33,676 bases of DNA from assembly GCA_023416275.1 (NCBI GenBank), contig JAEZIB010000095.1:1-33676 (forward strand). Direction: 5' to 3'. The translations under genes were made by a program, and so were the position numbers. Source of the DNA: Bacillota bacterium (lineage in GTDB: Bacteria; Bacillota; Clostridia; Acetivibrionales; DSM-1351). This document shows, in pieces, positions 1-11,200 of the stretch (position 1 is its first letter; each line of letters begins with the position of its first letter). The notes under the pieces were generated by a model, which ran no database searches, was not told the origin of the DNA, and saw nothing but the letters and a program-made list of their open reading frames with translations.

Positions 1-1634
1 ACACCATATGCTCCACTAACTCCGGAAATTTTAAGTAAGGAGTTTTCAAGTGCTTTATCAGCATATTCATCCTCTATCATAATGTCATAGTTTCTATCAA
101 CAAAAGCATTAATAATTTCAGAAATTACGCTATAGCTTACTACATTAATCATTAAGAGGCAAGAAATACTTATTGTTATAAGAGATATACTATTAAAAGC
201 TCTTTTGTTTTTTCTGATATTACTTATCGCCAAGTCTCCCGTGTGCCCCAAAAAGAATGAATACAATTTGCTTAAAAGTCTAGAAAATGTGTTGGTTATA
301 ATTGGAATCGAAATTATGATACCAATTATTAAAAAGACTAAACATACTATGTCTACATATAATGCTATTTTTGTTTTTATCAAAAAAGGTATTATAGTTG
401 AAATGATTATAAGAAGTATACCAACTCCATTAACCCAAAAGTTATCTTTTTCTTCAGTTTTACTTGACCCTGAGACCAGATTTCTCAATGACATTTTCGA
501 TGCTTTGCTAATCGGAATAAGACTGCTTATAAGCGAAAGCAGTACCGCGATTAACAACGCACAGATAAATTGCACAGGTGAGAAGTATGCAAGAATGTTG
601 AGAGTTTTAGCCCATTGGGGAGATGTGAAGTACATAATAATGTCTACTCCCATCACTCCAAGGCACGACCCTATTACTCCTCCTATTATTCCATATATTA
701 CACTTTCGATAGACAAGACCATAGTGGTAAGTCGTTTGGTAGCACCCATACTACGGAATATTCCCATTATTGGAAGCCTCTCTAAAGTTATAACTTTAAA
801 TGCAGAGTTAATAATAAATACACTCATGCAAAATACCACTACAGTAATTGCTAAAAAAGCAGTAGACATAGCCTGAGTTTCCTGATTTGCTTCTTCTTGA
901 GTAAAAGGTTCCTTTACTGTCATGCCCGGATAAATTACTGAAAGCTGGGATATAGCCTGTTCTATCTTACTTGAGTCCTTAATTTTAACATATGCTACAT
1001 TTCCCATAGAAGGAATCTCATTAAACACTGTACTTAAACTCTCTTTTGGGACAATTGCAAAGCATGCTCTACCGTTCTCCAGAAAATAACCTGTGGGGTT
1101 TGAAATACTGCATACCTTAAAGTTAATTGTTTTGCCATTAATATCAATATATACATCTTGATTTAATTTTATTTTATACTTGTCAGCAGTTTTCTTACTT
1201 AAAACAATTTTTTTTCCGATGAATGGTTCAAAGTTTTGTGAGGAAGCAAAAGAGGTTTTGTACACTCTACAAAAATCTTTAAAGGATATACCTTGAATCT
1301 CAAGCTGTTGGGATTCATTCCCCTTTAACTTCAACAAAGCAGGTGTCAATATAGCACTTGTCATTGAATCTATACTTTCTTTATAAAACCCTGTATCTAT
1401 AGAGTCCTTAATCTCAAAAAATCCCGAAGAACTTTTGGGTTCGGGTTTTATAACTATATCAGAACTTCCGCATGCCTGCATTGCCTGACTAAGTGATATA
1501 TTCAGCATATTACCATAAGTAACCCATGAAATGTAAAACATCATAGAAGACAATGCTATGGAAAATAAAATGAGGTATGTTCTGAGCTTATGGTTTCTAA
1601 AATTCTTTAAAAAGTACGTTACAAATATAGACAT
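1..1634 (-). CDS. FtsX-family ABC transporter permease, 3' end outside the window
   Basis: An uninterrupted minus-strand frame runs from ATG at 1634 to the window edge, giving about 544 codons without a stop. The start MSIFVTYFLKNFRNHKLRTY is preceded by a good ribosome binding site (AAAGGTGAT, complement of 1641-1649, 6 nt spacing). I see an N-terminal membrane helix (about residues 17-38), an extracytoplasmic MacB_PCD-like domain (about 40-255), then a first FtsX core with three helices (about 258-380). It continues with two more helices, a sequence LAISNIRKNKRAF typical of the start of a second FtsX half, and another helix. The expected full length for two-repeat permeases is about 800 residues, so roughly the last third is missing. 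The partner ATPase is not visible. It is divergent from the NRPS operon, so export of or defence against the product is plausible but inferred. The family call is firm; the substrate is unknown. Confidence 0.88.
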   Translation of the reverse strand, partial: MSIFVTYFLKNFRNHKLRTYLILFSIALSSMMFYISWVTYGNMLNISLSQAMQACGSSDIVIKPEPKSSSGFFEIKDSIDTGFYKESIDSMTSAILTPALLKLKGNESQQLEIQGISFKDFCRVYKTSFASSQNFEPFIGKKIVLSKKTADKYKIKLNQDVYIDINGKTINFKVCSISNPTGYFLENGRACFAIVPKESLSTVFNEIPSMGNVAYVKIKDSSKIEQAISQLSVIYPGMTVKEPFTQEEANQETQAMSTAFLAITVVVFCMSVFIINSAFKVITLERLPIMGIFRSMGATKRLTTMVLSIESVIYGIIGGVIGSCLGVMGVDIIMYFTSPQWAKTLNILAYFSPVQFICALLIAVLLSLISSLIPISKASKMSLRNLVSGSSKTEEKDNFWVNGVGILLIIISTIIPFLIKTKIALYVDIVCLVFLIIGIIISIPIITNTFSRLLSKLYSFFLGHTGDLAISNIRKNKRAFNSISLITISISCLLMINVVSYSVISEIINAFVDRNYDIMIEDEYADKALENSLLKISGVSGAYG

Positions 1635-1727
1635 CTAAGTATCACCTTTATATTAGATTTTTTATATTTATAAGATACTAAATAAAAATTAATTGACCAT
1701 TAAATATAAATTAAATATTTTTTAATA

Positions 1728-1756
1728 TTTACAAAACTTACACACATATATATAAT
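1728..1756 (+). promoter_or_regulatory. Sigma-A-type promoter for the biosynthetic operon
   Basis: TTTACA at 1728-1733 and TATAAT at 1751-1756 are separated by exactly 17 bp, matching the housekeeping consensus in 11 of 12 positions. Transcription would start near 1763, leaving a leader of about 60 nt before the chosen ATG at 1824. A second, weaker pair lies upstream (TTGACC 1693-1698, 17 bp, TATTTT 1716-1721). The surrounding 1635-1778 stretch is extremely AT-rich and must also hold the promoter of the divergent permease, which I could not place with confidence. Confidence 0.72.
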
Positions 1757-1823
1757 ATACAAGGATTTATATATATAAATGATATTCACAGACTTACAAT
1801 TTTATGTATTAAAAGGAACTAAT

Positions 1824-4800
1824 ATGTCAAAAATAATTGTTTTTAATAGTTTAAGTGAAGTCTTGCTTAAAAATGGACAAGACTGCAAAGGCATTACTTT
1901 TATTACTTCTGAAAGCACGGAGAATTACTTGTCGTACAAGCAGCTTTGTGAAAGGGCAAAAAAAATTCTTTACAATTTACAGAAGGCTGGTCTTATGCCG
2001 GGAAGTAAATTGATTTTTCAATTAGAGGATAATGAAAAATATATCTGTACATTTTGGGCATGTTTGCTCGGGGGCATTATTCCTGTACCTGTGTCGGTTG
2101 GTCATAATGATGAGCATAGGCTTAAGGTAATCAAAATTTGGGGTATACTTGATAAGCCATATATAATTGTGGAGCAAAATGTTCTTAATAAGTTGGTGGA
2201 ATATGGAATTGCCAATGGCTTTGAGAAAATAGTTCAACAAGTATTGCAAAAAAATATACCGTTGGAGCATTTAGATGATGACAATGGGATGGGAAATATC
2301 CATATAAGCGAAAATCAAGATACTGCATTTATACAGTTTTCATCGGGGTCTACCGGAGAACCGAAGGGTGTAGTTCTTACCCATGAAAATCTTTTAACTA
2401 ATGTAAATGACATTATTACATGCTCCAAATTAACATCTGAAGATATCGTACTTAGTTGGATGCCTTTGACTCATGATATGGGAATGATTGGATGCCATTT
2501 AGTACCGCTTTTTCTGAATATTGACCAATATAGTATGCCCACATCCTTGTTTATCAGACATCCAGCTTTATGGATTAAAGCAGTAAACCAATATCGGGCT
2601 TCAATTTTATCTTCTCCAAACTTTGGCTACAGGTACTTTTTATCTTCTTTAAAACATGATATTGGAGAAGATTGGGATCTTTCCTGCGTTAAGCACATAT
2701 TCAATGGTGCTGAGCCAATATCATACGATTTGTGTAAAAGCTTTTTGTTAAAAATGCAGAAATATAATTTAAAAAGTACTGCAATGTACCCTGTTTATGG
2801 GTTAGCTGAGGCTAGTCTTGCAGTTTCATTTCCTCCGGTAGGAGAAGAAATAATTCCTGTACATATAAACCGATCTTCAATTTCAATCGGAAAAGCCGTA
2901 AAAGAGCTTTCAAGTAGTGAAGAGGCTGGGTGTGTAACGTTTCTTGATTTGGGTTACCCTGTTACAAACTGCAGTTTGAGAATATGTGATGAGCAAAATA
3001 ACATTCTTCCAGAAAACACAGTTGGTCTTATTCAAATAAAAGGCAAAAATGTAACAAAAGGTTATTATAACAATATGAAGGATACAGACAGGCTGATTTC
3101 CTCAGATGGTTGGCTTAATACGGGTGATTTGGGATTCTTAAGGAATGGTAGATTGGTAGTAACTGGTAGAGCTAAGGATATAATTTTTGTAAATGGTCAG
3201 AATTTTTATCCACATGATTTAGAAAGGATAGCAGAGGGCGTTGCAGATGTCAGACTTGGAGAAGTAGTTGTATGTAGTGTTCCGGGAGTACTGAATGAGG
3301 AAGAAATACTATGCTTCGTATTATTTAAAAAGGGACTGGATAAGTTTGTACAGATTGCTATTGATTTAAAGAAGCACATAAATAAGCAAACCGGACTGGA
3401 AGTAAAATATGTTTTACCTGTAAAAAAGATTCCTAAAACAACAAGCGGTAAAGTGCAAAGATATAAGTTTGCTATAAAATTTCAAAGTGGAGAGTTTGAT
3501 GAAATTGCAAATCAATTAGACGCATTAATTGATAAGGTATCGGCTAATTCACTTGAAGATACTGATATGAATAATACAGAACAGAGGTTGGCTAGTATTT
3601 GGAGAGACGTATTAGGAATAAAAAAAGTTAGTTCAAACAGTGATTTTTTCGAACTTGGTGGCAATTCATTAAGGTCATCCGTTCTTTCTAACAGAATTTT
3701 GATGGAGTTTGAAGCAAAAATCTCTGTTAGGCAACTAATTGAAAAACCAAATTTACGAGATATGGCCAGGCTAATAGAGGATAGTGATAAAAACTACCTT
3801 GATACTATAAAATGTTCAGATAATATGGAAAACTATCCCTTATCATCTGAGCAGAGGAGAATTTTTGCAATAAATATTATTAATGGAGAGAGTATAAGCT
3901 ATAATATCACTTCAGCCATGTATGTTCTTGGTAAGCTTGATGTTTTAGATTTGGAAGATGCATTTAAGAGCATAATTTCGAGGCATGAGTCCATTAGAAC
4001 TACATTTCATTTGGTAGATGGGCTACCTGTTCAAAATGTGCATAAAGATGTTGATTTTAAAATAGATTATCTCGATATCTCAGGTGAAAATTTGGATACT
4101 ATGATAGATCAGTTTATAGTCCCATTTGATTTTGAAAAGGCTCCTTTACTGAGGGTTGCAGTTATAAAGCTTACACAAGAGAAGCATCTTCTTCTGATTG
4201 ATATACATCATATTATCTCCGATGGAACATCTATGGGAATAATAGTGTCAGAATTAGTTGCACATTATGGAAAGAGTAGTATTCCAGTAAACCCACTTCA
4301 ATATAAGGACTATTCAGTATGGCAGCAAAATAATTTAAAGAATGACTCTTGGAAGTATCAAGAGGAATATTGGTTAAATACATTTTCAGACGGGGTCCCC
4401 GTACTAGATATGCCATTGGACTTTGAAAGACCGGCTGTTAAGAGCTTTGAAGGTGACAAAGTAATTTTTGAAGCTGATGAAGTTTTAACCGGAAAATTGC
4501 TGAAAATAGCTTCCGATACGGGAACTACCTTGTTTATGGTTTTGATGAGTATTTACAATATTTTATTATCAAAATATACCGAACAAGAAGATATTGTTGT
4601 AGGAACAACTATCGCCGGAAGAAATCACCCCGGTTTGGACAAGATCATTGGTATGTTTGTAAATACTTTGGCTATGAGATTTAAACCGTTGGGAAGTAAA
4701 ACTTTTATGGAATTCCTTAATGATGTTAAAGAAAATTCTCTTAAAGCATATGAAAATCAGAATTATCCTTTTGATCTTCTGGTAAACAAACTTGGAGTTG

Positions 4801-5183
4801 AAAAAGATTTGTCAAGAAATCCTATCCTTGACACGGTATTTCAACTACAGAACATGGAAATCCCCGAAATGAAGGTAGATGGATTTGAGTTTGTACCGTA
4901 TAAGTTAAATAAGAATACGTCAATGTTTGACTTTAAATTAGAAGCTAAACAAGAAGGCAAAATAATGAGATTTGAGTTGGAATACTGTACAAAGCTTTTT
5001 AGTGAATCGACGATGGAAGGCTTGGCAAAGCATTATATAAAAATTGCAAATACTGTATCCGAAGATATTACAATTTTGATTGATAACATCAAGCTTTTGG
5101 ATGAAAGTGAGAGTATGAAATCAAAACTGCCAGAGTTGGTTGAAGATCTGGATATAGATTTTGATTTTCAATTATTAAATTAA
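1824..5183 (+). CDS. Lipo-initiation NRPS: acyl-AMP ligase, PCP, condensation domain
   Basis: The 1119-residue protein starts line 1. Residues 1-575 are a fatty acyl-AMP ligase: FIQFSSGSTGEPKG near 170, WMPLTHDMG at 212-220, a FNGAEPIS segment, and PKTTSGKVQRYK at the end. From memory it resembles the AL domain of mycosubtilin MycA and iturin ItuA, which adenylates a fatty acid and loads a carrier protein without CoA. A carrier domain follows (FFELGGNSL, Ser615), then a full condensation domain (about 670-1095) with active-site HHIISDG at 795-801. There is no adenylation domain after it, so this C domain must join the acyl chain to the Cys loaded by the next protein. I chose ATG 1824 over the in-frame ATG at 1779 because AAAAGGA sits 6 nt before it, and because residues from there align with the start of the paralogue at 15100. 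The gap to the next gene is 50 bp, with no convincing terminator. Confidence 0.9.
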   Translation: MSKIIVFNSLSEVLLKNGQDCKGITFITSESTENYLSYKQLCERAKKILYNLQKAGLMPGSKLIFQLEDNEKYICTFWACLLGGIIPVPVSVGHNDEHRLKVIKIWGILDKPYIIVEQNVLNKLVEYGIANGFEKIVQQVLQKNIPLEHLDDDNGMGNIHISENQDTAFIQFSSGSTGEPKGVVLTHENLLTNVNDIITCSKLTSEDIVLSWMPLTHDMGMIGCHLVPLFLNIDQYSMPTSLFIRHPALWIKAVNQYRASILSSPNFGYRYFLSSLKHDIGEDWDLSCVKHIFNGAEPISYDLCKSFLLKMQKYNLKSTAMYPVYGLAEASLAVSFPPVGEEIIPVHINRSSISIGKAVKELSSSEEAGCVTFLDLGYPVTNCSLRICDEQNNILPENTVGLIQIKGKNVTKGYYNNMKDTDRLISSDGWLNTGDLGFLRNGRLVVTGRAKDIIFVNGQNFYPHDLERIAEGVADVRLGEVVVCSVPGVLNEEEILCFVLFKKGLDKFVQIAIDLKKHINKQTGLEVKYVLPVKKIPKTTSGKVQRYKFAIKFQSGEFDEIANQLDALIDKVSANSLEDTDMNNTEQRLASIWRDVLGIKKVSSNSDFFELGGNSLRSSVLSNRILMEFEAKISVRQLIEKPNLRDMARLIEDSDKNYLDTIKCSDNMENYPLSSEQRRIFAINIINGESISYNITSAMYVLGKLDVLDLEDAFKSIISRHESIRTTFHLVDGLPVQNVHKDVDFKIDYLDISGENLDTMIDQFIVPFDFEKAPLLRVAVIKLTQEKHLLLIDIHHIISDGTSMGIIVSELVAHYGKSSIPVNPLQYKDYSVWQQNNLKNDSWKYQEEYWLNTFSDGVPVLDMPLDFERPAVKSFEGDKVIFEADEVLTGKLLKIASDTGTTLFMVLMSIYNILLSKYTEQEDIVVGTTIAGRNHPGLDKIIGMFVNTLAMRFKPLGSKTFMEFLNDVKENSLKAYENQNYPFDLLVNKLGVEKDLSRNPILDTVFQLQNMEIPEMKVDGFEFVPYKLNKNTSMFDFKLEAKQEGKIMRFELEYCTKLFSESTMEGLAKHYIKIANTVSEDITILIDNIKLLDESESMKSKLPELVEDLDIDFDFQLLN

Positions 5184-5233
5184 GGTTTTTCAAAATATAA
5201 AAAACTTAGGCGTAAGCAGAATGAGGGTTTACA

Positions 5234-8200
5234 ATGAATAATGATTTATTGAGTTCTTCAAAGGAACATGAAGATTTAAAGGCATATTGGAGAAAAAAAC
5301 TTGAGGGGATTTCAGGTGAAATAGATCTACATGCTGATTATAGAAATACCGCCGAGGAGAAAGAAACAAAAGAGATTAATTTTTCCCTGGATGAAATAAC
5401 AACAAGAAAAGTCATAGACTTTTGTAAAGGTCAAGACATAAGTATTTATACACTGCTATTATCTGTCATGGAACTATTCTTGTTTAAATATACCGGGCAG
5501 AATGATTTGGTTATTGCATCGCCTGTTTATAGGCCGGATAAAATGAAGTTCAATTCCAACAAATTAATAGCTATTAGGGAAGTACTAAATAGTGAAATTA
5601 CCTTTAAAGAATTGATGCTATCTGTAGGTGAAACACTAAAAGGAAGCTATAAAAACCAACAGTACTCAGTTGACAACATTGCTAAGATGCTTGGAAAGAA
5701 GGATTGGGAAAGCAGTATATCAAAAATAATTGTACTAATGGATGGAATTCATGAAATAAGCAGCGTGGAAGAAATTATAAAATCTTCTAAAAACGACATG
5801 ACGTTATCTATTTCCAGAAGCCAGAATGAGATTAAAGTAGCATTTATATATAATTCGAGTTTGTTCAACAGAAACACCATATTAAGAATATCAGAAATGT
5901 ACAGGAATATTCTTAATCAGGCTTTGTTAAATTTAGAATGCAATTTGGTAGATTTCGAACTGATAACAAAAGATGAGAAAGATTATATTTTAAATAAATA
6001 CAATAATACAGATGAAAACTATGATTATGATTTTACACTTCACGATTTATTTAGGCGACAGGTTAAAAAAACACCGAATAACAGTGCAGTGATTTTCGGA
6101 GAAGAAACCATAACCTACATACAGTTAGATAAAAAATCCAACCAGGTTGCAAACTACATAAGGAAATGCGGATTTGGAAAGAAAGATATGATAGCAGTGT
6201 CAGCCAAACGCTGCATAAATACAATAATAAATGTTATAGGAATTTTAAAGGCAGGAGCCACCTATGTACCATTAGAGCCGGAATACCCTGAAGATAGAAA
6301 AAACTACATTATTGAGAACAGTGGATGTAAAATGATGCTCACACCTGAAACATATGAGTACAAGGAGATATCGGCTTATTCATCCGAATTTGATGAAGTT
6401 ACCAGCACACCTCAAGACATTGCGTACATTATTTTTACATCAGGCAGCACTGGTCGACCCAAAGGTGTAGTTATAACACATAAGGCGGCAGCCAATACAA
6501 TTATCGATATAGGTCGAAAATTCAACGTAACTGCCGGAGATCGGATAATTGGCTTGTCTTCTATGTGCTTTGACCTTTCTGTATATGATATCTTCGGTGC
6601 CTTAAGCTCGGGAGCTGCACTTGTGCAGATTAAAGATCAAAGAGATGTAAACGATGTCATTAGAGTAGTAAATAAATATGGAATAACTATTTGGAACTCT
6701 GTTCCGGCTATTATGGATATGACTGTGGACAATATAGATACAGCATTGGAAAACACCAGTTTAAGATTGGTTATGCTTAGCGGTGACTGGATACCTTTGA
6801 ATCTTCCACAAAAAATATTGAAAAACTTCTCTAATGCAAAGATTATAAGTCTTGGAGGAGCAACTGAGGCGTCTATTTGGTCAATATATTACCCTGTTGA
6901 CTGTGTAAAAGAAGAGTGGAACAGTATTCCCTACGGGATGCCCCTCGCAAATCAGAAGTTTTATGTTCTTGATAAACAAATAAAACTTGCTCCCTTAAAT
7001 GTTCAGGGAGAGTTGTATATTGGAGGTGCAGGGATCGCTCTTGGATATATTAATGATAAGGAGCGCACTAACGCTGCTTTCATAAAGCATACTGAGTTTG
7101 GAAACCTGTATAAGACAGGAGATTATGGCAAATTGCATCCTGAGGGATATATAGAATTTTTGGGAAGAAAGGATCATCAAGTCAAAATTAGAGGTTACAG
7201 GGTAGAGCTAGGTGAGATTGAAAGCGTATTGACTAATGCTCTATCTATTGATGAAGCAGTTGTTATACCACATAAAGGTTCTAAAGGGAGTCTCAATTTA
7301 TGTGCATATTTAGTTATAGATCATGAGATAGATGCTTTTTCCATAAAAGATAAGCTGCGTCAATACTTGCCAGAGTATATGATACCTTCCTATTATGTGA
7401 AACTTGACAAACTTCCTCTCACAGCAAATGGTAAAGTAGATAGGAAGGCTTTACCTGAACCTCTTGAAACTACATCTCGACAAGAGATTGTCAAGCCTAG
7501 AAACAAACTAGAAGAACAGTTAGCTGAAATTTGGAAGAATACCTTGGAAATTGATGAAATAGGGATAAATAATAACTTTTTCTCTATGGGAGGAGACTCT
7601 ATAAAAGCCATACAATTGGTTTCACGTATGCAGAATAAAAATATGAAAATTTCCATTCAGGATCTGTTTAACAATCCGACAATTAGTGGGATCAGCAACT
7701 ATGTAACAGAATCAGCAAAGAAGATAAGTCAGCATATGGTAGAGGGGGGAGTAGTTCTCAGCCCAATACAAAAGTGGTTTTTCGACCTTAAGCTTAAGGG
7801 AAAGCATAACTTTAACCAATATTTCAAACTTCTGTTTAAAAACGAAATCGATGTATCTATACTTAAGAAAACGTTAAATAGCCTAGTTGAGCACCATGAT
7901 GCTCTAAGAATGGTCTTTAAGTTCGAAAACTCAGAGATTGTTCAATTTAACAGGGGGCTTGGAGAAGGAACTTTTTATTTAGATACTTTTGATCTCAGAA
8001 ATGATAAGCAGTGGCAGGACACTTTTGATGAAAAGGTATTGGAAATCAATGAAAGTATGGATTTAACACATGGCCCTTTGGTAAGAGCCGGTTTATTTAA
8101 AACCATAAATGGGGATATGCTTTTATTGTCTATCCATCATGTGGTAGTAGATGGATTCTCATGGAGAATTATATTGGAAGATTTCGTAACAGTATATAAT

Positions 8201-11200
8201 CAGGTTGCCAATTCTCAGGATATATGTCTTGAATACAAAACAAATTCGTATATGGATTGGACTGCAAGATTAAAAGATTACGCTAACAGTACAGAGTTTC
8301 TAAAAGAAATGGAGTATTGGAAAGGCATAGAGGCTAACAAGACAGTATCGTTACCATTGGAACATGAAGGTATTCAACCGAAAGTAAAGGATAGTGAAGT
8401 AATTAAGTTGAGTCTATGTAAGGATGAGACAAGTTTACTTCTAAAGGATGTTAACAGGGTATACAAAACTGAGATGAATGATATACTTCTTACTGCTCTT
8501 GAGATGACATTTAAAAATTATACAGGTAGTGAAAAGGTGGCTGTAATACTTGAGGGTCACGGAAGAGAAGACATATTTGAAGATTTAGATATATCAAGAA
8601 CAGTCGGGTGGTTTACATCCATGTTTCCGGTTATACTAGAACCTTCCAAAAACAAGGATATTGCGGAACATATCAAATCCGTGAAAGTAGGTCTCCGGGG
8701 AATACCACACAAAGGAATAGGATACGGAATTCTTAAGTACCTTACAAGCAAGGAAAATAGCAGCACTATAGATTGGGGAATTAAACCTCAGGTATGTTTT
8801 AATTATCTTGGACAATTTGACAAGTTGGATTCAAATGGTGCATTGGAGATAGCGTCCTATAGTTCGGGATTAACATCTCATCTGGAGTCTCAGATGCTGT
8901 TTCCACTGGAAATAAGCTGTCTAGTTGATGAACAGGAATTGGTTATATCTTTAAACTACAATAAATTTATGTTTAAAAAAGAGACAATATTGTATCTTTT
9001 AAAAGACTATAAGGAAAATCTCCGTAGTATTATCAGGCACTGTATGGACAGGATGGATGAAATCGAGATTGACGATAGTGAGGATGATGATCAGTTATAT
9101 CCTCAGAAGTCGGCAGACAAGGAAAATATGTATTTACCATTTCCTCTTACCGAGGTTCAAATGGCGTACTTGCTGGGTCGAGATAGCCAGTTTGAAATGG
9201 GAGGGGTATCTACCCATATGTATCTGGAAATAGAGACTAAGCTTGATATGAAAAGGTTTGAAGAAAGCTTACAAAAAGTCATTATGCGTCATCCAATGAT
9301 GCGAGCAGTAATAATGCCTAACGGATACCAACGGATACTTGAAAATGTGACCCCTTATAGGCTGGTTGTAGATGACTTGAGTTTACTTGACAGTGAAGCA
9401 CAGCAGCAGCGGATTATAGATGAAAGAGAAAGAATGTCGCACTATATATTCGAAATAGATAAAGGTTCTTTATTTGAGTTTAAAGCATTTAAATTAAATA
9501 GTGATACTCATTATCTGTTTATTGGATATGACTTATTGATGGCAGATGCTGCAAGTGTTATGCAAATAATATTGAGAGAGTTACTTGAATTTTATAACAA
9601 CCCAAATCTTGAGCTTCCCGTATTGGAGTTTACCTTCAGGGACTATATGCTTGCATATAAGGAATTTAAAGATTCTGAGACCTATGCAAGGGATAAAGAG
9701 TACTGGATGTCAAAAATTGAAGACTTTCCTCTGGCACCGGCTTTACCGCTTAAACAGGATCCAGCAAAGATTGTTAAGCCACATTTTAGAAGATACAGTA
9801 AGACCATTATAAAAGAACAGTGGGATAAAATTAAAAAGTTAGCACAGCAAAAAAATATAACTCCTTCAGTGCTTTTAGGTACAGCTTATGCTGAGGTTCT
9901 GGCATACTGGAGTAACCAAAATAGGCTAGCCATAAACCTGACTGTATTTAACAGATATCCTTTCCATCAAGACGTTTTAAATATTGTAGGTGACTTTACG
10001 TCAATAATTCTATTAGGTATAGAATTAAAACCAAATAGCACATTCTGGGAAAGAGCCGCCCATGTCCAGAAGAATCTGGTTGAAGCTCTTGAGCACAGAC
10101 ACTATGACGGGGTAGAGTTTATCAGAGAAATATCAAAGTATAACAACTTGGGTTCAAGTGTTGCTATGCCAATAGTATTTACAAGTATGGTGTTTAATAA
10201 CATAAATAATGACATTTCCAGGCTAGGCGAAATTAAAGCCAGTGTCAGCCAGACTTCGCAGGTATTTATTGATAATCAAATAATGGAAAGCAATGGTGAA
10301 CTGTTAATAGTTTGGGACTACGTGGAGCAACTTTTCGAAGAAGAAGTAATAGGCACAATGTTTGAACAGTATGCAGAAGTCTTAACAAATCTTCTAGATA
10401 ACGGTGGTATATCCCTATTAGAACCTAATGAAAAGGATAAAAAGCTGTTGCTCGAATATAATAAAACCGAAGAAATAATACCCAAAACAATGTTACACGA
10501 ACTTTTCAAAGAGCAGGTAAAGCTAGTGCCACAAAATACAGCAGTAATATTTGAGGAAGATAAGCTAACCTATAAAGAACTTGATGATAGGTCCAATCAA
10601 TTGGCAAGAGCTCTCATTAATAGCCGAATTGAACAAGGAGATTTTATAGGTGTGCTTGCTGTGCGTTGCACAAATACTATTGTAAATATTATGGCTGTGT
10701 TGAAGGCTGGGGGAGCATATATACCTATTGATCCTAAGTATCCTATGGACAGAAGACTGTATTTACTTGAGAACAGCGGATGTAAACTATTACTTGAGCC
10801 CGAAGCTTATGAAAAAGAAAAAGCATCCATATATTCTAAAGATAGTCTGGGTGAAATAAGTAAACCGAGTGACAAGGCCTATATCATATATACTTCAGGA
10901 AGCACCGGAAAACCTAAAGGAGTTGTAATAACACATGAGGCTGCAGCTAATACTATTATAGACATAAATAGGAAATACAATGTAAACAGCGATGATAGGA
11001 GCATCGGTTTATCCTCAATGTGCTTCGATTTGTCTGTTTACGATATATTTGGAACTCTGGCTGCTGGAGCAACTCTTGTCATGATCGCAGATCAAAGAGA
11101 TGTAAATGATATTATAAAACAAATTGACAAGCATCATATTACCATTTGGAATTCTGTTCCTGCCATAATGGATATGACTATTCAAGGAATAGAGAACAGC

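Noticed and set aside
205..876. Plus-strand frame of 223 codons with hydrophobic stretches
   Set aside because: It lies wholly opposite the FtsX permease gene, whose minus-strand frame is longer, has a ribosome binding site and a recognisable family. The plus frame has no family features.
1779..1823. Upstream in-frame ATG at 1779 as start of the first synthetase
   Set aside because: No ribosome binding site precedes it, it is only about 16 nt from the likely transcription start, and its 15 extra residues have no match in the paralogue. ATG 1824 fits better.
5181..5208. AT-only hairpin between the first two synthetase genes
   Set aside because: TAAGGTTTTT and AAAAACTTA can pair, but the stem is weak and no T-run follows. 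I treat the genes as cotranscribed.
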